Shown here: positions 52,923 to 61,781 of the stretch, one piece after another | Numbering within the stretch: position 1 is the first letter of the stretch | Layout: each line of letters begins with the position of its first letter | Assembly (NCBI GenBank): GCA_044359955.1 | Contig: JBIKLF010000004.1 | Coordinates: 62,001 to 126,000 of the forward strand | Source: JACTMZ01 sp044359955 | GTDB taxonomy: Bacteria; Verrucomicrobiota; Verrucomicrobiia; Chthoniobacterales; JACTMZ01 | Length of the DNA stretch: 64,000 bases | Direction: 5' to 3' | Position numbers and translations under genes: made by a program | The notes under the pieces: generated by a model | Told to the model about the DNA's origin: nothing | Seen by the model: the letters and a program-made list of their open reading frames with translations, nothing else | Database searches by the model: none

Positions 52923-54167
52923 TCAGTTATGCGCGCGGGACGAAATCACTTTTTTGGCGACCTCCTCCCCGCTGGCCATCACCGCGTCGATGCTCGCCCC
53001 GCAAATCGTGTCGCCCGCCACCTGCACGCCCGGCGGCACCGCGCCCCACGGCGCCGGACGCCGACGAAAGCCCGGCAACTGCTCGGGCACCGCGTAGGGC
53101 ACCTTGATATAGGCCAGCGGACGCATCGATCGCCGGTCCTGTCCAAACCATGCTGCCACTGCGGACGCCACCGCCTCCGCATCGGCGGCGCGGGGATGAC
53201 CGGGCAGAACCGTAACACTCCACAAATGCGCGCCCGGCTGCGCCAGACCGGGCGAGGCATTGCTGACCAAAGCCGCATGCAGCACCGGACTCTCCCCGCA
53301 TCTGGGCGGGAGGCACAGCCACGGTTCGCGATAAAACGGACGTTCCGCCGCGAAATAATGCACCGCCGTGGCCCGCGCCGCACGCGGACGACCGCTCCCG
53401 AGCAACCGACAGGCCGCAGGTTCGTCGACGGCCAGGACAACCTGGTCCCCGGCCAGAAACTCGCCGTTCGAGAAGCGCACCCCGCAGACCTTGCCCTGCG
53501 CCAAGACAAGCTCCTCCGCTCGCATGCCGTAACGCACCGAGGCACGGGGAAGCCCCGCAACCAACTGCTCGGCCAGAGCGCCGATTCCCCGGGCCGGAAG
53601 CAGGGCTCGCCCCATGACAAAGCCCCGCAGATAGCCAAGGAAAAGCTCCCCGCTCGTCTGCAACTCCGGATCGAGTAGCACACCACCGAAGAAAGGTCGG
53701 GCAAAACGGGTGAAAAAATCTTCGCTCAAGCCGTATTGCCGCAACAACGCCTCGGTCGATAGGGTGTCGTCCACTCCCCGCGGCCCGAAGGACTTGGCCG
53801 TCACACGCAGCAAACGAAGCAAGTCGGCGAACGGCATGACGTCCGCCCGCAGCGCCCCGAACACCGCTGAAGGCCGGCGTAATGGGTTTTCCAGCGTGCA
53901 CGGATCACCACGCCCGACAAACATGGCGCCTGCCCGGAAGCGTCCGCCCCCCAGCGCACCGAAATCAAGATGCCGGCGCGCCGTCGGATAGGAATCGAGG
54001 AGCACTTGGAACCCGCGATCAAGAATAAAGCCCTCCCGCGTCCGTTCAGAGACCGCCCTCCCTCCCGCCCGGTCGGATGCTTCACAAAGCAAAAACGGGT
54101 GCCTTGCGTCCGCCAGCACCTTGGCGCAAGTCAAACCCGCCAAACCGGCCCCGACCACAATGGTCAT
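52923..54167 (-). CDS. FAD-dependent amine oxidase / phytoene desaturase-like oxidoreductase
   Basis: A 414-residue flavoprotein. It starts MTIVVGAGLAGLTCAKVLADARHPFLLCEASDRAGGRAVSE, the dinucleotide-binding motif plus the GG...R motif of the amine oxidase/carotenoid desaturase superfamily. Near the C-terminus is VAGDTICGASIDAVMASGEEVAKKV, the second FAD contact. No carotenoid gene is adjacent, so the substrate is unknown. The ATG at 54165-54167 removes an upstream extension lacking similarity. It is divergent from glgP. Confidence 0.85.
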   Translation of the reverse strand: MTIVVGAGLAGLTCAKVLADARHPFLLCEASDRAGGRAVSERTREGFILDRGFQVLLDSYPTARRHLDFGALGGGRFRAGAMFVGRGDPCTLENPLRRPSAVFGALRADVMPFADLLRLLRVTAKSFGPRGVDDTLSTEALLRQYGLSEDFFTRFARPFFGGVLLDPELQTSGELFLGYLRGFVMGRALLPARGIGALAEQLVAGLPRASVRYGMRAEELVLAQGKVCGVRFSNGEFLAGDQVVLAVDEPAACRLLGSGRPRAARATAVHYFAAERPFYREPWLCLPPRCGESPVLHAALVSNASPGLAQPGAHLWSVTVLPGHPRAADAEAVASAVAAWFGQDRRSMRPLAYIKVPYAVPEQLPGFRRRPAPWGAVPPGVQVAGDTICGASIDAVMASGEEVAKKVISSRAHN

Positions 54168-54241
54168 TCCGTTGTCAACGCCTCCGCGCCCCAGGTTGAA
54201 CACATTTTTCTCGCACCATGAACGATACATCCTAACGTCCC

Positions 54242-56695
54242 ATGACCATCATGCACCAGACCGCACCTCTGAAATTCGAGAAAGAAATCATCGACGAGTT
54301 GAAATACACCATGGCCCGCGACCAAGGCACCGCCTCGCGCCGGGAATGGTGGATCGCCACCTCCATGGCCATCCAACGCATCGTCATCGAGCGCATGATG
54401 AAAACCCTCGCCGTGCACAACGAGCAAAACGTCCGCCGGGTCTATTACATGTCCATGGAGTTCCTCATGGGACGCCTCTTTGCCAACAACATGATCGCCG
54501 CCGGCGTCTTCCACCAAGTCAACGAAGCCCTCGAAAACCTCGGCCACCCCCTCGAGGAAACACGCGACGAAGAGTACGACATGGCACTGGGCAATGGCGG
54601 CCTCGGGCGTCTCGCCGCCTGCTTCCTCGACTCGCTGGCCACCCTTGACCTCCCCGCCGTCGGCTACGGCATCCACTACCAATACGGCCTTTTCAAACAG
54701 GAATTCCGCCACGGTTACCAAGTGGAACTTCCCGACGCGTGGGTCCAATACGGTTCACCCTGGGAAATTATCCGCCCCTCCCACCGGCAGGAAGTTCCCG
54801 TCTACGGCCACGTCGAAACGGTGGACGACGGACTCGGCCACACCAGTTCGGTCTGGGTCGGTTTCCGCAAGATCATTGGCGTTCCCTATGACATTCCCAT
54901 CCCGGGCTACGGCACCGAGACGGTCAACTTCCTCCGCCTCTGGGAATCCAAGGCTCCCGAAGAATTCGATTTCGACGTCTTCAACCGCGGCGGATACGAG
55001 GAGGCCGTGCGCCAGAAAAACATGGCCGAGACAATCAGCAAGGTCCTCTACCCGAACGACCACACCGAGGCCGGCAAAGAACTCCGCCTCCTCCAGCAAT
55101 ACTTTTTCACCGCCTGCTCCCTGCGCGACATCATCCGCCGGTTCCAGAAGGACAACTCGGACTGGTCCAAATTCCCGGAGAAAGTCGCCATTCAACTCAA
55201 CGACACGCACCCGGCCATCAGCATCCCGGAACTGCAGCGCCTCCTCGTCGATGACTACGGACTCTCCTGGGATCAAGCCTGGTCCATCGTCACCCGCACC
55301 TTCGCCTACACCAACCACACCCTCCTGCCCGAGGCGCTCGAGAAATGGAGCGTCGGACTCCTCCGCAAAGTCCTCCCGCGCCACGTGCAGATCATTTTCG
55401 AGATCAACAAGAACTTCCTCGGGGAGGTCGAAAAAAAGTGGCCGGGCGACGTGGAGAAAAAGCGCACCCTCTCCCTCATCGAGGAAAACCATGAGCAAAT
55501 GGTCCGCATGGGCCACCTCAGCGTGGTCGGCAGCCACTCGGTCAACGGCGTCGCCGCCCTCCACACCAAGCTGGTCAAATCCGACCTCTTCCCCGAATTC
55601 GACGCTCTCTACCCCGGACGCATCAACAACAAGACCAACGGCATCACCCCGCGCCGCTGGCTCGTGGCCTGCAACCCGCGGCTCTCCGACCTCATCACCC
55701 GCACGATCGGCACCGGCTGGGAGCGCAACCTTGACCTCCTCCGCAAACTCGAACCCCACGCCCATGACGCCGAGTTCCGCGAGGAATTCATGGCGGTCAA
55801 ACACGCCAACAAAGAAAAACTCGCCAAACGTGTTTTCGATGAATGCGGCGTCGTCGTCGATCCCTCCGCCATGTTCGACGTGCAAATCAAGCGGCTCCAC
55901 GAATACAAGCGGCAACACCTCAACCTCCTTCACATCCTCTGGCTCTACCGCCGCCTTCTCCAAGACCCCACTCTCGACATCCCGCCGCGCGTTTTCATCT
56001 TCGCGGCCAAGGCGGCGCCCGGCTATGACACAGCCAAGCTCATCATCAAGGCGATCAACGCCGTCGGCGCGACAATCAACGGCGACAAGCGGATCAAGGA
56101 CAAGCTCAAAGTCGCCTTCATGCCCAATTACCGCGTGTCCTTGGCCCAGCGCATTGTTCCGGCCGCCGACCTCTCCGAACAGATTTCGACCGCCGGCAAG
56201 GAAGCCTCCGGCACCGGCAACATGAAACTCGCCCTCAACGGCGCCATCACGATTGGCACCCTTGACGGCGCCAACGTTGAAATTCTCGAGGAAGTCGGTG
56301 ACGACAACATCTTCATCTTCGGCCACACCGTCGACGAAGTGCACAAGTTGGTTGCCGACGGTTACAACCCGCAAAAGTTCTACGAGGCTGACCCCGAACT
56401 CGCCGCCATCATCGACTGGCTGGGCACCGACTATTTCACCCCCGACGAAGGAGCCCACGTTCTCGCCCCGCTGCGCGACAACCTCCTCTACCACGACCCC
56501 TACCTCTGCCTGGCCGACTTCAAATCCTATTGCCAAGCCCAGGAAAAAGTCTCCGCCGCATTCCAAGACAAAGCCCGCTGGGGCAAAATGGCCGTCCTCA
56601 ACACCGCCCGCGTCGGAAAATTCTCGAGTGACCGCACCATCCTCGAATACGCCAAAGACATCTGGCACCTGGACCCCGTCCGCATCCCCGCATAA
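54242..56695 (+). CDS. glgP: Glycogen/starch/alpha-glucan phosphorylase
   Basis: An 817-residue GT35 enzyme releasing glucose-1-phosphate from glycogen. Motifs include RRVYYMSMEFLMGRLFANNM, ALGNGGLGRLAACFLDSLATL, VAIQLNDTHPAISIPELQRLL, NGITPRRWLVACNP, KRLHEYKRQHLN and the PLP-lysine segment EASGTGNMKLALNGAITIGTLDGANVEI. The PLP lysine is in GNMK. Length is normal for the family. Together with glgX (23507-25669) it makes a complete glycogen breakdown route. A 244-base gap with repeats follows. Confidence 0.97.
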   Translation: MTIMHQTAPLKFEKEIIDELKYTMARDQGTASRREWWIATSMAIQRIVIERMMKTLAVHNEQNVRRVYYMSMEFLMGRLFANNMIAAGVFHQVNEALENLGHPLEETRDEEYDMALGNGGLGRLAACFLDSLATLDLPAVGYGIHYQYGLFKQEFRHGYQVELPDAWVQYGSPWEIIRPSHRQEVPVYGHVETVDDGLGHTSSVWVGFRKIIGVPYDIPIPGYGTETVNFLRLWESKAPEEFDFDVFNRGGYEEAVRQKNMAETISKVLYPNDHTEAGKELRLLQQYFFTACSLRDIIRRFQKDNSDWSKFPEKVAIQLNDTHPAISIPELQRLLVDDYGLSWDQAWSIVTRTFAYTNHTLLPEALEKWSVGLLRKVLPRHVQIIFEINKNFLGEVEKKWPGDVEKKRTLSLIEENHEQMVRMGHLSVVGSHSVNGVAALHTKLVKSDLFPEFDALYPGRINNKTNGITPRRWLVACNPRLSDLITRTIGTGWERNLDLLRKLEPHAHDAEFREEFMAVKHANKEKLAKRVFDECGVVVDPSAMFDVQIKRLHEYKRQHLNLLHILWLYRRLLQDPTLDIPPRVFIFAAKAAPGYDTAKLIIKAINAVGATINGDKRIKDKLKVAFMPNYRVSLAQRIVPAADLSEQISTAGKEASGTGNMKLALNGAITIGTLDGANVEILEEVGDDNIFIFGHTVDEVHKLVADGYNPQKFYEADPELAAIIDWLGTDYFTPDEGAHVLAPLRDNLLYHDPYLCLADFKSYCQAQEKVSAAFQDKARWGKMAVLNTARVGKFSSDRTILEYAKDIWHLDPVRIPA

Positions 56696-56712
56696 TCCCC
56701 ACCCACGGGCCC

Positions 56713-56737
56713 GTGGCATCGGCATCCTGCCGATGAT
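56713..56737. repeat. REP-like palindrome GGCATCGGCATCCTGCCGATG (forward copy)
   Basis: CATCGGCA and TGCCGATG (56717-56724 and 56728-56735) form a perfect hairpin. The 25 bases are an exact reverse complement of 59255-59279, so the two copies face each other around the ABC ATPase and dGTPase genes. Confidence 0.8.
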
Positions 56738-56771
56738 CCCCGCCACCTCACGCACCTCTCAGAGCAGGGGG

Positions 56772-56790
56772 CACGGGCGTCCCGCCCGTC
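56772..56790. repeat. REP-like palindrome GGCACGGGCG type
   Basis: ACGGGCG (56773-56779) and CGCCCGT (56783-56789) form a short perfect hairpin followed by further CGCCCGTCACG units. Related sequences occur at 59224-59245 and 59344-59388. Confidence 0.65.
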
Positions 56791-56939
56791 ACGCCCGTCA
56801 CGACGGGTCCCCCACCCGATTCCCATTCGCCCTCCAACTATAGCGCCACGATCCTTGCGTCCGCGGACCGCACCAGTCATCCTTTCCCCAGCCGCGTCGC
56901 CCATCCGCGCCCGATGAAGCGCGCCACGCGCCCCGCTCC

Positions 56940-58061
56940 ATGGCCAGCGTCACCCTTCAAAACGTCACCAAAATCTACCGTGGCCGCCGCGGTGAGGAGA
57001 TCCCCGCCGTCCTCGATCTCTCCCTCGAAGTTCCCGACAAATCTTTCGTTGTTCTCCTCGGCCCCTCCGGTTGCGGCAAAACCAGCACCTTGCGCATGGT
57101 TGCCGGCCTCGAAGGCCTCACCTCCGGCCGCATCCTCATCGGCGACACCGACGTGAGCGGACTCCCCCCCGGGGATCGCGACGTCACCATGGTCTTCCAG
57201 AACTACGCACTCTACCCGCACCTCACCGTGGCCGAAAATCTCGCTTTCGGCCTCCGTGTCCGACACCTTCCCGCCGCCGACATTGCGCGCCGCGTCCGCG
57301 AAGCCGCCGCCATCCTCGGTATTGAGGACCTTCTCGCGCGCCTGCCCCGCGATCTTTCCGGCGGACAACAGCAACGTGTCGCGGTTGGTCGCGCCATCGT
57401 CCGCCAACCCCGCGTCTTCCTCTTCGACGAACCCCTCTCCAATCTCGATGCCAAGATGCGCGCCCAACTCCGCGCCGAGTTGATCAAACTCCACCAACGC
57501 CTCAAGACCACCATCATCTACGTGACCCATGATCAGGCCGAAGCCATGACCATGGGCACGAGCATCGCCGTTCTCCGCGACGGCACGCTCCAACAATCCG
57601 GCCGTCCACTGCATCTTTACAACGAACCTGACAATACCTTCGTGGCCGGCTTTCTCGGCGGCCCGCCCATCAACTTCATCCGCGGCACGCTTCACGCCCG
57701 TCAAGGTGCCCGCCTCGTCTTTCGCGAAAATGGCGGCGGATCGCTGGAAATCGAACTTGCCCCGCGCGGCCACGCCGACCGCCTCGCCGGCATGGAGATC
57801 CTCCTCGGCCTCCGCCCCGAGCATTTCCAACCGCTCCTCCCCGGCCAAACACCCGACACCGCCACCTTCCCCGCCCACCTCGACATCATCGAGCCGACCG
57901 GTGCCGAATCCATTTGCTACCTCCAAACCGGCGCCAACACCCTCATTTGCCGCAGCCGCCACATCATCGACACCCGCGAAGCCGGACACCGCATGCTCTT
58001 TCGCGCCGACCCCTCGAAGCTTCTTCTTTTTGACCCGGCCACCGAGCAGCGGATCGACTGA
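56940..58061 (+). CDS. MalK/UgpC/MsmX-type ABC transporter ATP-binding protein
   Basis: A 373-residue ATPase of carbohydrate importers. Walker A is GPSGCGKT, the Q-loop VFQNYALYPHLTV, the signature LSGGQQQRVAVGRAI, and Walker B VFLFDEPLSNLDAKMR. A C-terminal OB/TOBE regulatory part follows from about 240 (FLGGPPINFIRGTL, LLGLRPEHFQPL). No permease or binding-protein gene is adjacent, so it may serve several sugar importers, as MsmX does in Bacillus. It is followed one base later by the dGTPase gene. Confidence 0.93.
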   Translation: MASVTLQNVTKIYRGRRGEEIPAVLDLSLEVPDKSFVVLLGPSGCGKTSTLRMVAGLEGLTSGRILIGDTDVSGLPPGDRDVTMVFQNYALYPHLTVAENLAFGLRVRHLPAADIARRVREAAAILGIEDLLARLPRDLSGGQQQRVAVGRAIVRQPRVFLFDEPLSNLDAKMRAQLRAELIKLHQRLKTTIIYVTHDQAEAMTMGTSIAVLRDGTLQQSGRPLHLYNEPDNTFVAGFLGGPPINFIRGTLHARQGARLVFRENGGGSLEIELAPRGHADRLAGMEILLGLRPEHFQPLLPGQTPDTATFPAHLDIIEPTGAESICYLQTGANTLICRSRHIIDTREAGHRMLFRADPSKLLLFDPATEQRID

Positions 58062-58062
58062 C

Positions 58063-59205
58063 ATGTCCCTTCTCCGCACCCGCGAAAAGGTCGAGCACCA
58101 GGAGGACCGCGCCCTCGCCCCCTTCGCGCAAAAATCCTCCACCACCCGCGGCCGCCTGCACCCGCAACCCGCCCATCGCTGGCGCAGCGAGTATCAACGC
58201 GATGTCGCCCGCATCATCCACTCCGCCGCCTTCCGTCGCCTCGAATACAAAACCCAAGTCTTTCTCAATGGCACCGGCGACCACTACCGCACGCGTCTCA
58301 CCCATACCATGGAAGTCGCGTCGATCAGCCGCACCCTGGCCCGCGCCCTCGGGCTGAACGAAGACCTCGCCGAAGCCGTCGCTCTGGCCCATGACCTCGG
58401 CCACTCTCCCTTCGGCCACTCCGGCGAGGAAACCCTCGACCGTCTGCTCAAGGACCACGGCGGCTTCGACCACAACGACCAAAGCCTTCGCGTGGTCACT
58501 CTGCTCGAAAGCCCCTACGAAGATTTCGACGGCCTCAATCTCGCCTTCGAAGTCCTCGAGGGCGTGCAAAAGCACACCACCGCCCGAATCGCGCCCGACC
58601 TCGGCCATTATCCCTGCGCCAGCCTCGAAGGACAAATCGCCGACCTCGCTGACGAAATCGCCTACTATGCACACGATGTGCAGGACGGGCTCGAAGCCGG
58701 ACTGATCAAACCCGCCCAACTTTCCGACGTCGCTCTCTGCGCCGAAATCTCGCGGCACAACGGACTCGACCTCACCGGGGCCGACGCCAAAACCGCCCGC
58801 CTCAGCCTCGCCCGCCTCCTCTCCAACCACCTCATCCACGACGTCCTCGAAGCCAGCGCCACCCGCATCGCCGCCGCCGGCGTGCAAAGCGCGGACGACG
58901 TCCGCCGCCACCCCGACCTCCTCATCGGCTACAGCGATCGCACCGCCCGCGAAGCCAAAGCCCTCCGCTCCTTCCTCTACACCCACCTCTACTTCCACCC
59001 CGAGGTCAATGACGCCAACCAACGCGCCTGTGACCTCATGGCCGACGTCTTCAACGCTTACCTCCAAGATCCGAGTCAGATCGGACGCGAAGCCACCCGC
59101 CGCGTCCCCAACAGCGGCCTCTACCGCGCCGCCGGCGACTACATCGCCGGCATGACCGACCGCTACCTCCTCCGCGAACATGCCCGCCTCTTCCACACTG
59201 CCTGA
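58063..59205 (+). CDS. dgt: Deoxyguanosinetriphosphate triphosphohydrolase-like protein (HD domain)
   Basis: A 380-residue HD-superfamily enzyme likely hydrolysing dNTPs to deoxynucleoside and triphosphate. Motifs: SEYQRDVARIIHSAAFRRLEYKTQVF, RLTHTMEVASISRTLARALGLNEDLAEAVALAHDLGHSPFGHSGEETLD (HD metal ligands) and LADEIAYYAHDVQDGLEAGL. The ATG at 58063, one base after the ATPase stop, is used. This group acts in nucleotide pool control and sometimes phage defence; here it is most likely housekeeping. Confidence 0.92.
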   Translation: MSLLRTREKVEHQEDRALAPFAQKSSTTRGRLHPQPAHRWRSEYQRDVARIIHSAAFRRLEYKTQVFLNGTGDHYRTRLTHTMEVASISRTLARALGLNEDLAEAVALAHDLGHSPFGHSGEETLDRLLKDHGGFDHNDQSLRVVTLLESPYEDFDGLNLAFEVLEGVQKHTTARIAPDLGHYPCASLEGQIADLADEIAYYAHDVQDGLEAGLIKPAQLSDVALCAEISRHNGLDLTGADAKTARLSLARLLSNHLIHDVLEASATRIAAAGVQSADDVRRHPDLLIGYSDRTAREAKALRSFLYTHLYFHPEVNDANQRACDLMADVFNAYLQDPSQIGREATRRVPNSGLYRAAGDYIAGMTDRYLLREHARLFHTA

Positions 59206-59223
59206 CCCCTCACCGGAAAAAGT

Positions 59224-59245
59224 GGCACGGGCATCTTGCCCGTGA
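59224..59245. repeat. REP-like palindrome GGCACGGGCATCTTGCCCGTG
   Basis: CACGGGCA and TGCCCGTG (59226-59233 and 59237-59244) form a perfect 8-base hairpin just after the dgt stop. It is of the same type as 56772-56790. Confidence 0.75.
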
Positions 59246-59254
59246 AGTCCAGTC

Positions 59255-59279
59255 ATCATCGGCAGGATGCCGATGCCAC
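59255..59279. repeat. REP-like palindrome GGCATCGGCATCCTGCCGATG (inverted copy)
   Basis: The exact 25-base reverse complement of 56713-56737. CATCGGCA (59257-59264) and TGCCGATG (59268-59275) form the hairpin. Confidence 0.8.
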
Positions 59280-59343
59280 CCCATCAACCAATCCCGCCCC
59301 CATGCCCAATCGCCTAACTCGCCATGCCCGGCAACCTCAGGGG

Positions 59344-59388
59344 GCACGGGTAGCCTGCCCGCCCGTGCGCGGGTCCCGCCCGTCACGA
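59344..59388. repeat. REP-like palindromic unit upstream of the alpha/beta hydrolase
   Basis: GCACGGG (59344-59350) pairs with CCCGTGC (59362-59368), followed by GCGGGTCCCGCCCGTCACG. The last part, GTCCCGCCCGTCACG, recurs at about 56779-56793 after the glgP gene. Confidence 0.6.
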
Positions 59389-59435
59389 TCCGCCGCCGCA
59401 AGCGCCGCGCCGGCGCCAGCAAATTGTTCGACGAC

Positions 59436-60278
59436 ATGATCCCCTCCAAACCCTCCGCGCTGACCCGCCTCTGGCAAGTCGCCCGCATTGTCCTTCTTGT
59501 TTGGCTCGGACTCCTCGCCTTCCTCGCCCTCACCCAGCGATCCATGATCTACTACCCATCGAAAAACAACGCCGCCGCGCTCGAACAGGAAGCCACCACC
59601 CAAGGCTTCCAACCCTGGAAAAACCCACAGGATGAAGTCATCGGTTACCAAAGCCTGGCCGCCCCCACCGACCCCCGCCCACCCGTCGCTCTGGTCATCT
59701 TCCATGGCAACGCCGGTTACGCCATGCATCGCGCCGACTACGCATCACTGCTCCGCGCCGCCGCCCCGGACCACGCCGTCTCCCTCTACATCCTCGAATA
59801 CCCCGGCTACGGCGCACGTTCCGGCAGCCCCTCGCAAGAATCCTTCCTCGCCACCGCCCGGGAAGCCTTCGACACCATCCCGCCCATAACCCCCGTCATC
59901 CTCCTCGGCGAATCGATCGGCACCGGCGTCGCCTCCGCCACCGCCTCGGCTATCCCCGACCGCATCGCCGGCCTCCTCCTCCTCACTCCCTTCGACAACT
60001 TGGCCAACGTCGCCCAACACCACTACCCTCTCCTCCCCGTCCGCTGGATCTTGCGCGACCAATACCCCTCCGCCGACTGGCTCCAAAACTACCAAGGCCC
60101 CGTCGCCATCATCCTCGCCGCCAACGACACCATCGTCCCCGCCAAATTCGGCCAAAAACTCCACGACACCTACGCCGGCCCCAAACTCCTCCTCATCGCC
60201 GACCAAGCCGACCACAACGACCTCCTCCACACCCTCCCCGAATCCACCTGGCGCAAGGCCCTGCAGTTCCTCCTGTAG
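59436..60278 (+). CDS. Alpha/beta hydrolase with N-terminal membrane anchor
   Basis: A 280-residue hydrolase. One N-terminal helix (about 11-35: LWQVARIVLLVWLGLLAFLAL) is followed by QRSMIYYPS, then the alpha/beta-hydrolase core: LVIFHGNAGYAMHRADY (oxyanion region), EYPGYGARSGSPSQESFL, the nucleophile elbow GESIGTG, the acidic residue in AANDTIVPAKFG and the late histidine in DQADHNDLL. It is similar to BEM46/YfhR-like membrane-linked hydrolases; the substrate is unknown. ATG at 59436 is preferred over TTG at 59424. Its TAG stop is part of the TGTAGC repeat that follows. Confidence 0.88.
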   Translation: MIPSKPSALTRLWQVARIVLLVWLGLLAFLALTQRSMIYYPSKNNAAALEQEATTQGFQPWKNPQDEVIGYQSLAAPTDPRPPVALVIFHGNAGYAMHRADYASLLRAAAPDHAVSLYILEYPGYGARSGSPSQESFLATAREAFDTIPPITPVILLGESIGTGVASATASAIPDRIAGLLLLTPFDNLANVAQHHYPLLPVRWILRDQYPSADWLQNYQGPVAIILAANDTIVPAKFGQKLHDTYAGPKLLLIADQADHNDLLHTLPESTWRKALQFLL

Positions 60279-60298
60279 CCGCGGCACTATGTGCCGCG
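60274..60298. repeat. REP-like palindrome TGTAGCCGCGGCAC, overlapping a stop codon
   Basis: CGCGGCAC (60280-60287) and GTGCCGCG (60291-60298) form a perfect 8-base hairpin. The first bases TGTAGC include the TAG stop of the alpha/beta hydrolase gene. It is nearly the same sequence as the minus-strand reading of 50641-50666. A second palindromic tract, GGCTGGGCAGCC, follows at about 60312. Confidence 0.75.
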
Positions 60299-60374
60299 TT
60301 CCCCGGTAGGGCCGGCTGGGCAGCCCGCCGCGCCCCATCACAAAAATTTACAACACAAGACTCATCCCTACTCT

Positions 60375-61598
60375 CTACCTTCTCCGCTTGATCCCAAACG
60401 AATACCCACTCCGATGCCTTCCCCCGCCCGCCGCCCGCGCCTTCACGTGCGTCGCCGTCGGATCCAACAACGTCGTGTATTTGTAATCAAACCCGTCAAG
60501 TTTCAACCGCGGAATCTTCATCCCGATAAAACGCTCGATCGATTCGATCATGGCCAAATCTTCCGCCGTCACCAAAGTGAACGCATCACCCACGGCCTGC
60601 GCCCGCCCTGTTCTCCCGATGCGGTGCACATAATCCTCCGGATGCCCCGGGATGTCATAGTTGATCACGTGGGAAACCCCCGCGATATCCAACCCGCGCG
60701 CCGCGATGTCCGTCGCGACCAGGACCTCGTAGCGCCCGTTCTTGAAACCTTCGAGCGCTTCTTCGCGCTCGCGCTGCGTGCGGTTGGAGTGCAACGCCAC
60801 CACCGAGTGGTTCTCCTTCTTCAGCTGACGCGCAATGCGGTCCGCCCCGTCCTTCGTCCGGCAAAACACCAACACGCAGTCAAAATTGGTTTTCTCCATC
60901 AACCCCGAGAGCAATTCGTATTTCTGATCCATCCCCACCGGATAAAACGCATGCGTGATCGTCTCGGCCGGTGACATCCGGATGCCGATCTCGATTTTTT
61001 CCGGATCATTGACCGCGAATTTCGCCAGCGACTCGATCTCACTGGGCATGGTCGCCGAGAAAAACAGGGTCTGACGATTCTTCGGCAGCTTCTGGATAAC
61101 GCGCCGCACCTGCGGCAGAAATCCCATGTCGAGCATCCGGTCCACCTCGTCGAGGACGAGAAACTCGAGCCCCCCGAGCGGCACCTCGTTCTGCTCCATG
61201 AAATCGAGCAAGCGCCCCGGCGTGGCCACGATGATATCCGTCCCGCGCTGCAACTCCTCCCGCTGCTTCCCGTAGCCCACCCCGCCGTAAAGCAATGTCA
61301 CCGTCAAATCGCTGAACCGCCCGTAATCGCGGAACGCCGTCTCCACCTGCATAGCCAACTCCCGCGTCGGCTCGAGCACCAGACACCGCGGCTTCTCCTG
61401 ATGCGAGCCCAGTTTGCTCAAAATCGGCAAACCAAAAGCCGCCGTCTTCCCCGTCCCCGTCTGGGCCGAACCCATAAGGTCCTTGCCCGATAAAATCACG
61501 GGAATAGCCCGCAGCTGGATCGGCGTGGGATCGACAAACCCCATCGACTGAACCCCATGCACCACCGCATCCGACAACCCCAACTCGTTAAAACCCAT
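60375..61598 (-). CDS. DEAD-box RNA helicase (RhlE-like)
   Basis: A 407-residue ATP-dependent RNA helicase. Motifs: the Q motif FNELGLSDAVVHGVQSMGFVDPTPIQLRAIP, Walker A AQTGTGKTAAF, PTRELAMQ, motif II LDEVDRMLDMGF, motif III SATMPSEI, LVFCRTKDGADRIARQL, VATDIAARGLDIAGVSHVINYD and HRIGRTGRA. Motif II is DEVD (residues 150-153) rather than DEAD. The Asp-Glu pair that binds Mg-ATP is intact, so activity is expected. The basic C-terminus (GGGRHRSGYSFGIKRRR) probably contacts RNA. Confidence 0.94.
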   Translation of the reverse strand: MGFNELGLSDAVVHGVQSMGFVDPTPIQLRAIPVILSGKDLMGSAQTGTGKTAAFGLPILSKLGSHQEKPRCLVLEPTRELAMQVETAFRDYGRFSDLTVTLLYGGVGYGKQREELQRGTDIIVATPGRLLDFMEQNEVPLGGLEFLVLDEVDRMLDMGFLPQVRRVIQKLPKNRQTLFFSATMPSEIESLAKFAVNDPEKIEIGIRMSPAETITHAFYPVGMDQKYELLSGLMEKTNFDCVLVFCRTKDGADRIARQLKKENHSVVALHSNRTQREREEALEGFKNGRYEVLVATDIAARGLDIAGVSHVINYDIPGHPEDYVHRIGRTGRAQAVGDAFTLVTAEDLAMIESIERFIGMKIPRLKLDGFDYKYTTLLDPTATHVKARAAGGGRHRSGYSFGIKRRR

Positions 61599-61675
61599 AA
61601 TTAAAAAACCTCACGTAAGAACCAACACTATCCCCCAACCATGCCGCCCCGCAAAGAACAAACTCCTCAACCTTT

Positions 61676-61701
61676 TGTAGCGGCGGCAGCCTGTCCGCCG
61701 C
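61676..61701. repeat. REP-like palindrome TGTAGCGGCGGCAGCCTGTCCGCCGC
   Basis: GCGGCGG (61680-61686) pairs with CCGCCGC (61695-61701). It lies in the 183-base gap between the helicase and moaC, with another hairpin CGTCGCC/GGCGACG at 61738-61756. The start TGTAGCGGCGG is shared with 34157-34184. Confidence 0.7.
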
Positions 61702-61781
61702 GCGCGGATCCCCGCCGCCGGCCGCTTCCCAACGCTTCGTCGCCACTGCGGCGACGCCACCTCCTCACTCAAGTCTCCAAC

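Noticed and set aside
54755..56755. A 666-codon minus-strand frame opposite glgP
   Set aside because: A Val/Glu/Asp-rich shadow with no motif; glgP is intact on the + strand.
57964..59259. A 431-codon minus-strand frame opposite dgt
   Set aside because: Low-complexity Gly/Val/Glu-rich shadow of a conserved HD-domain gene.
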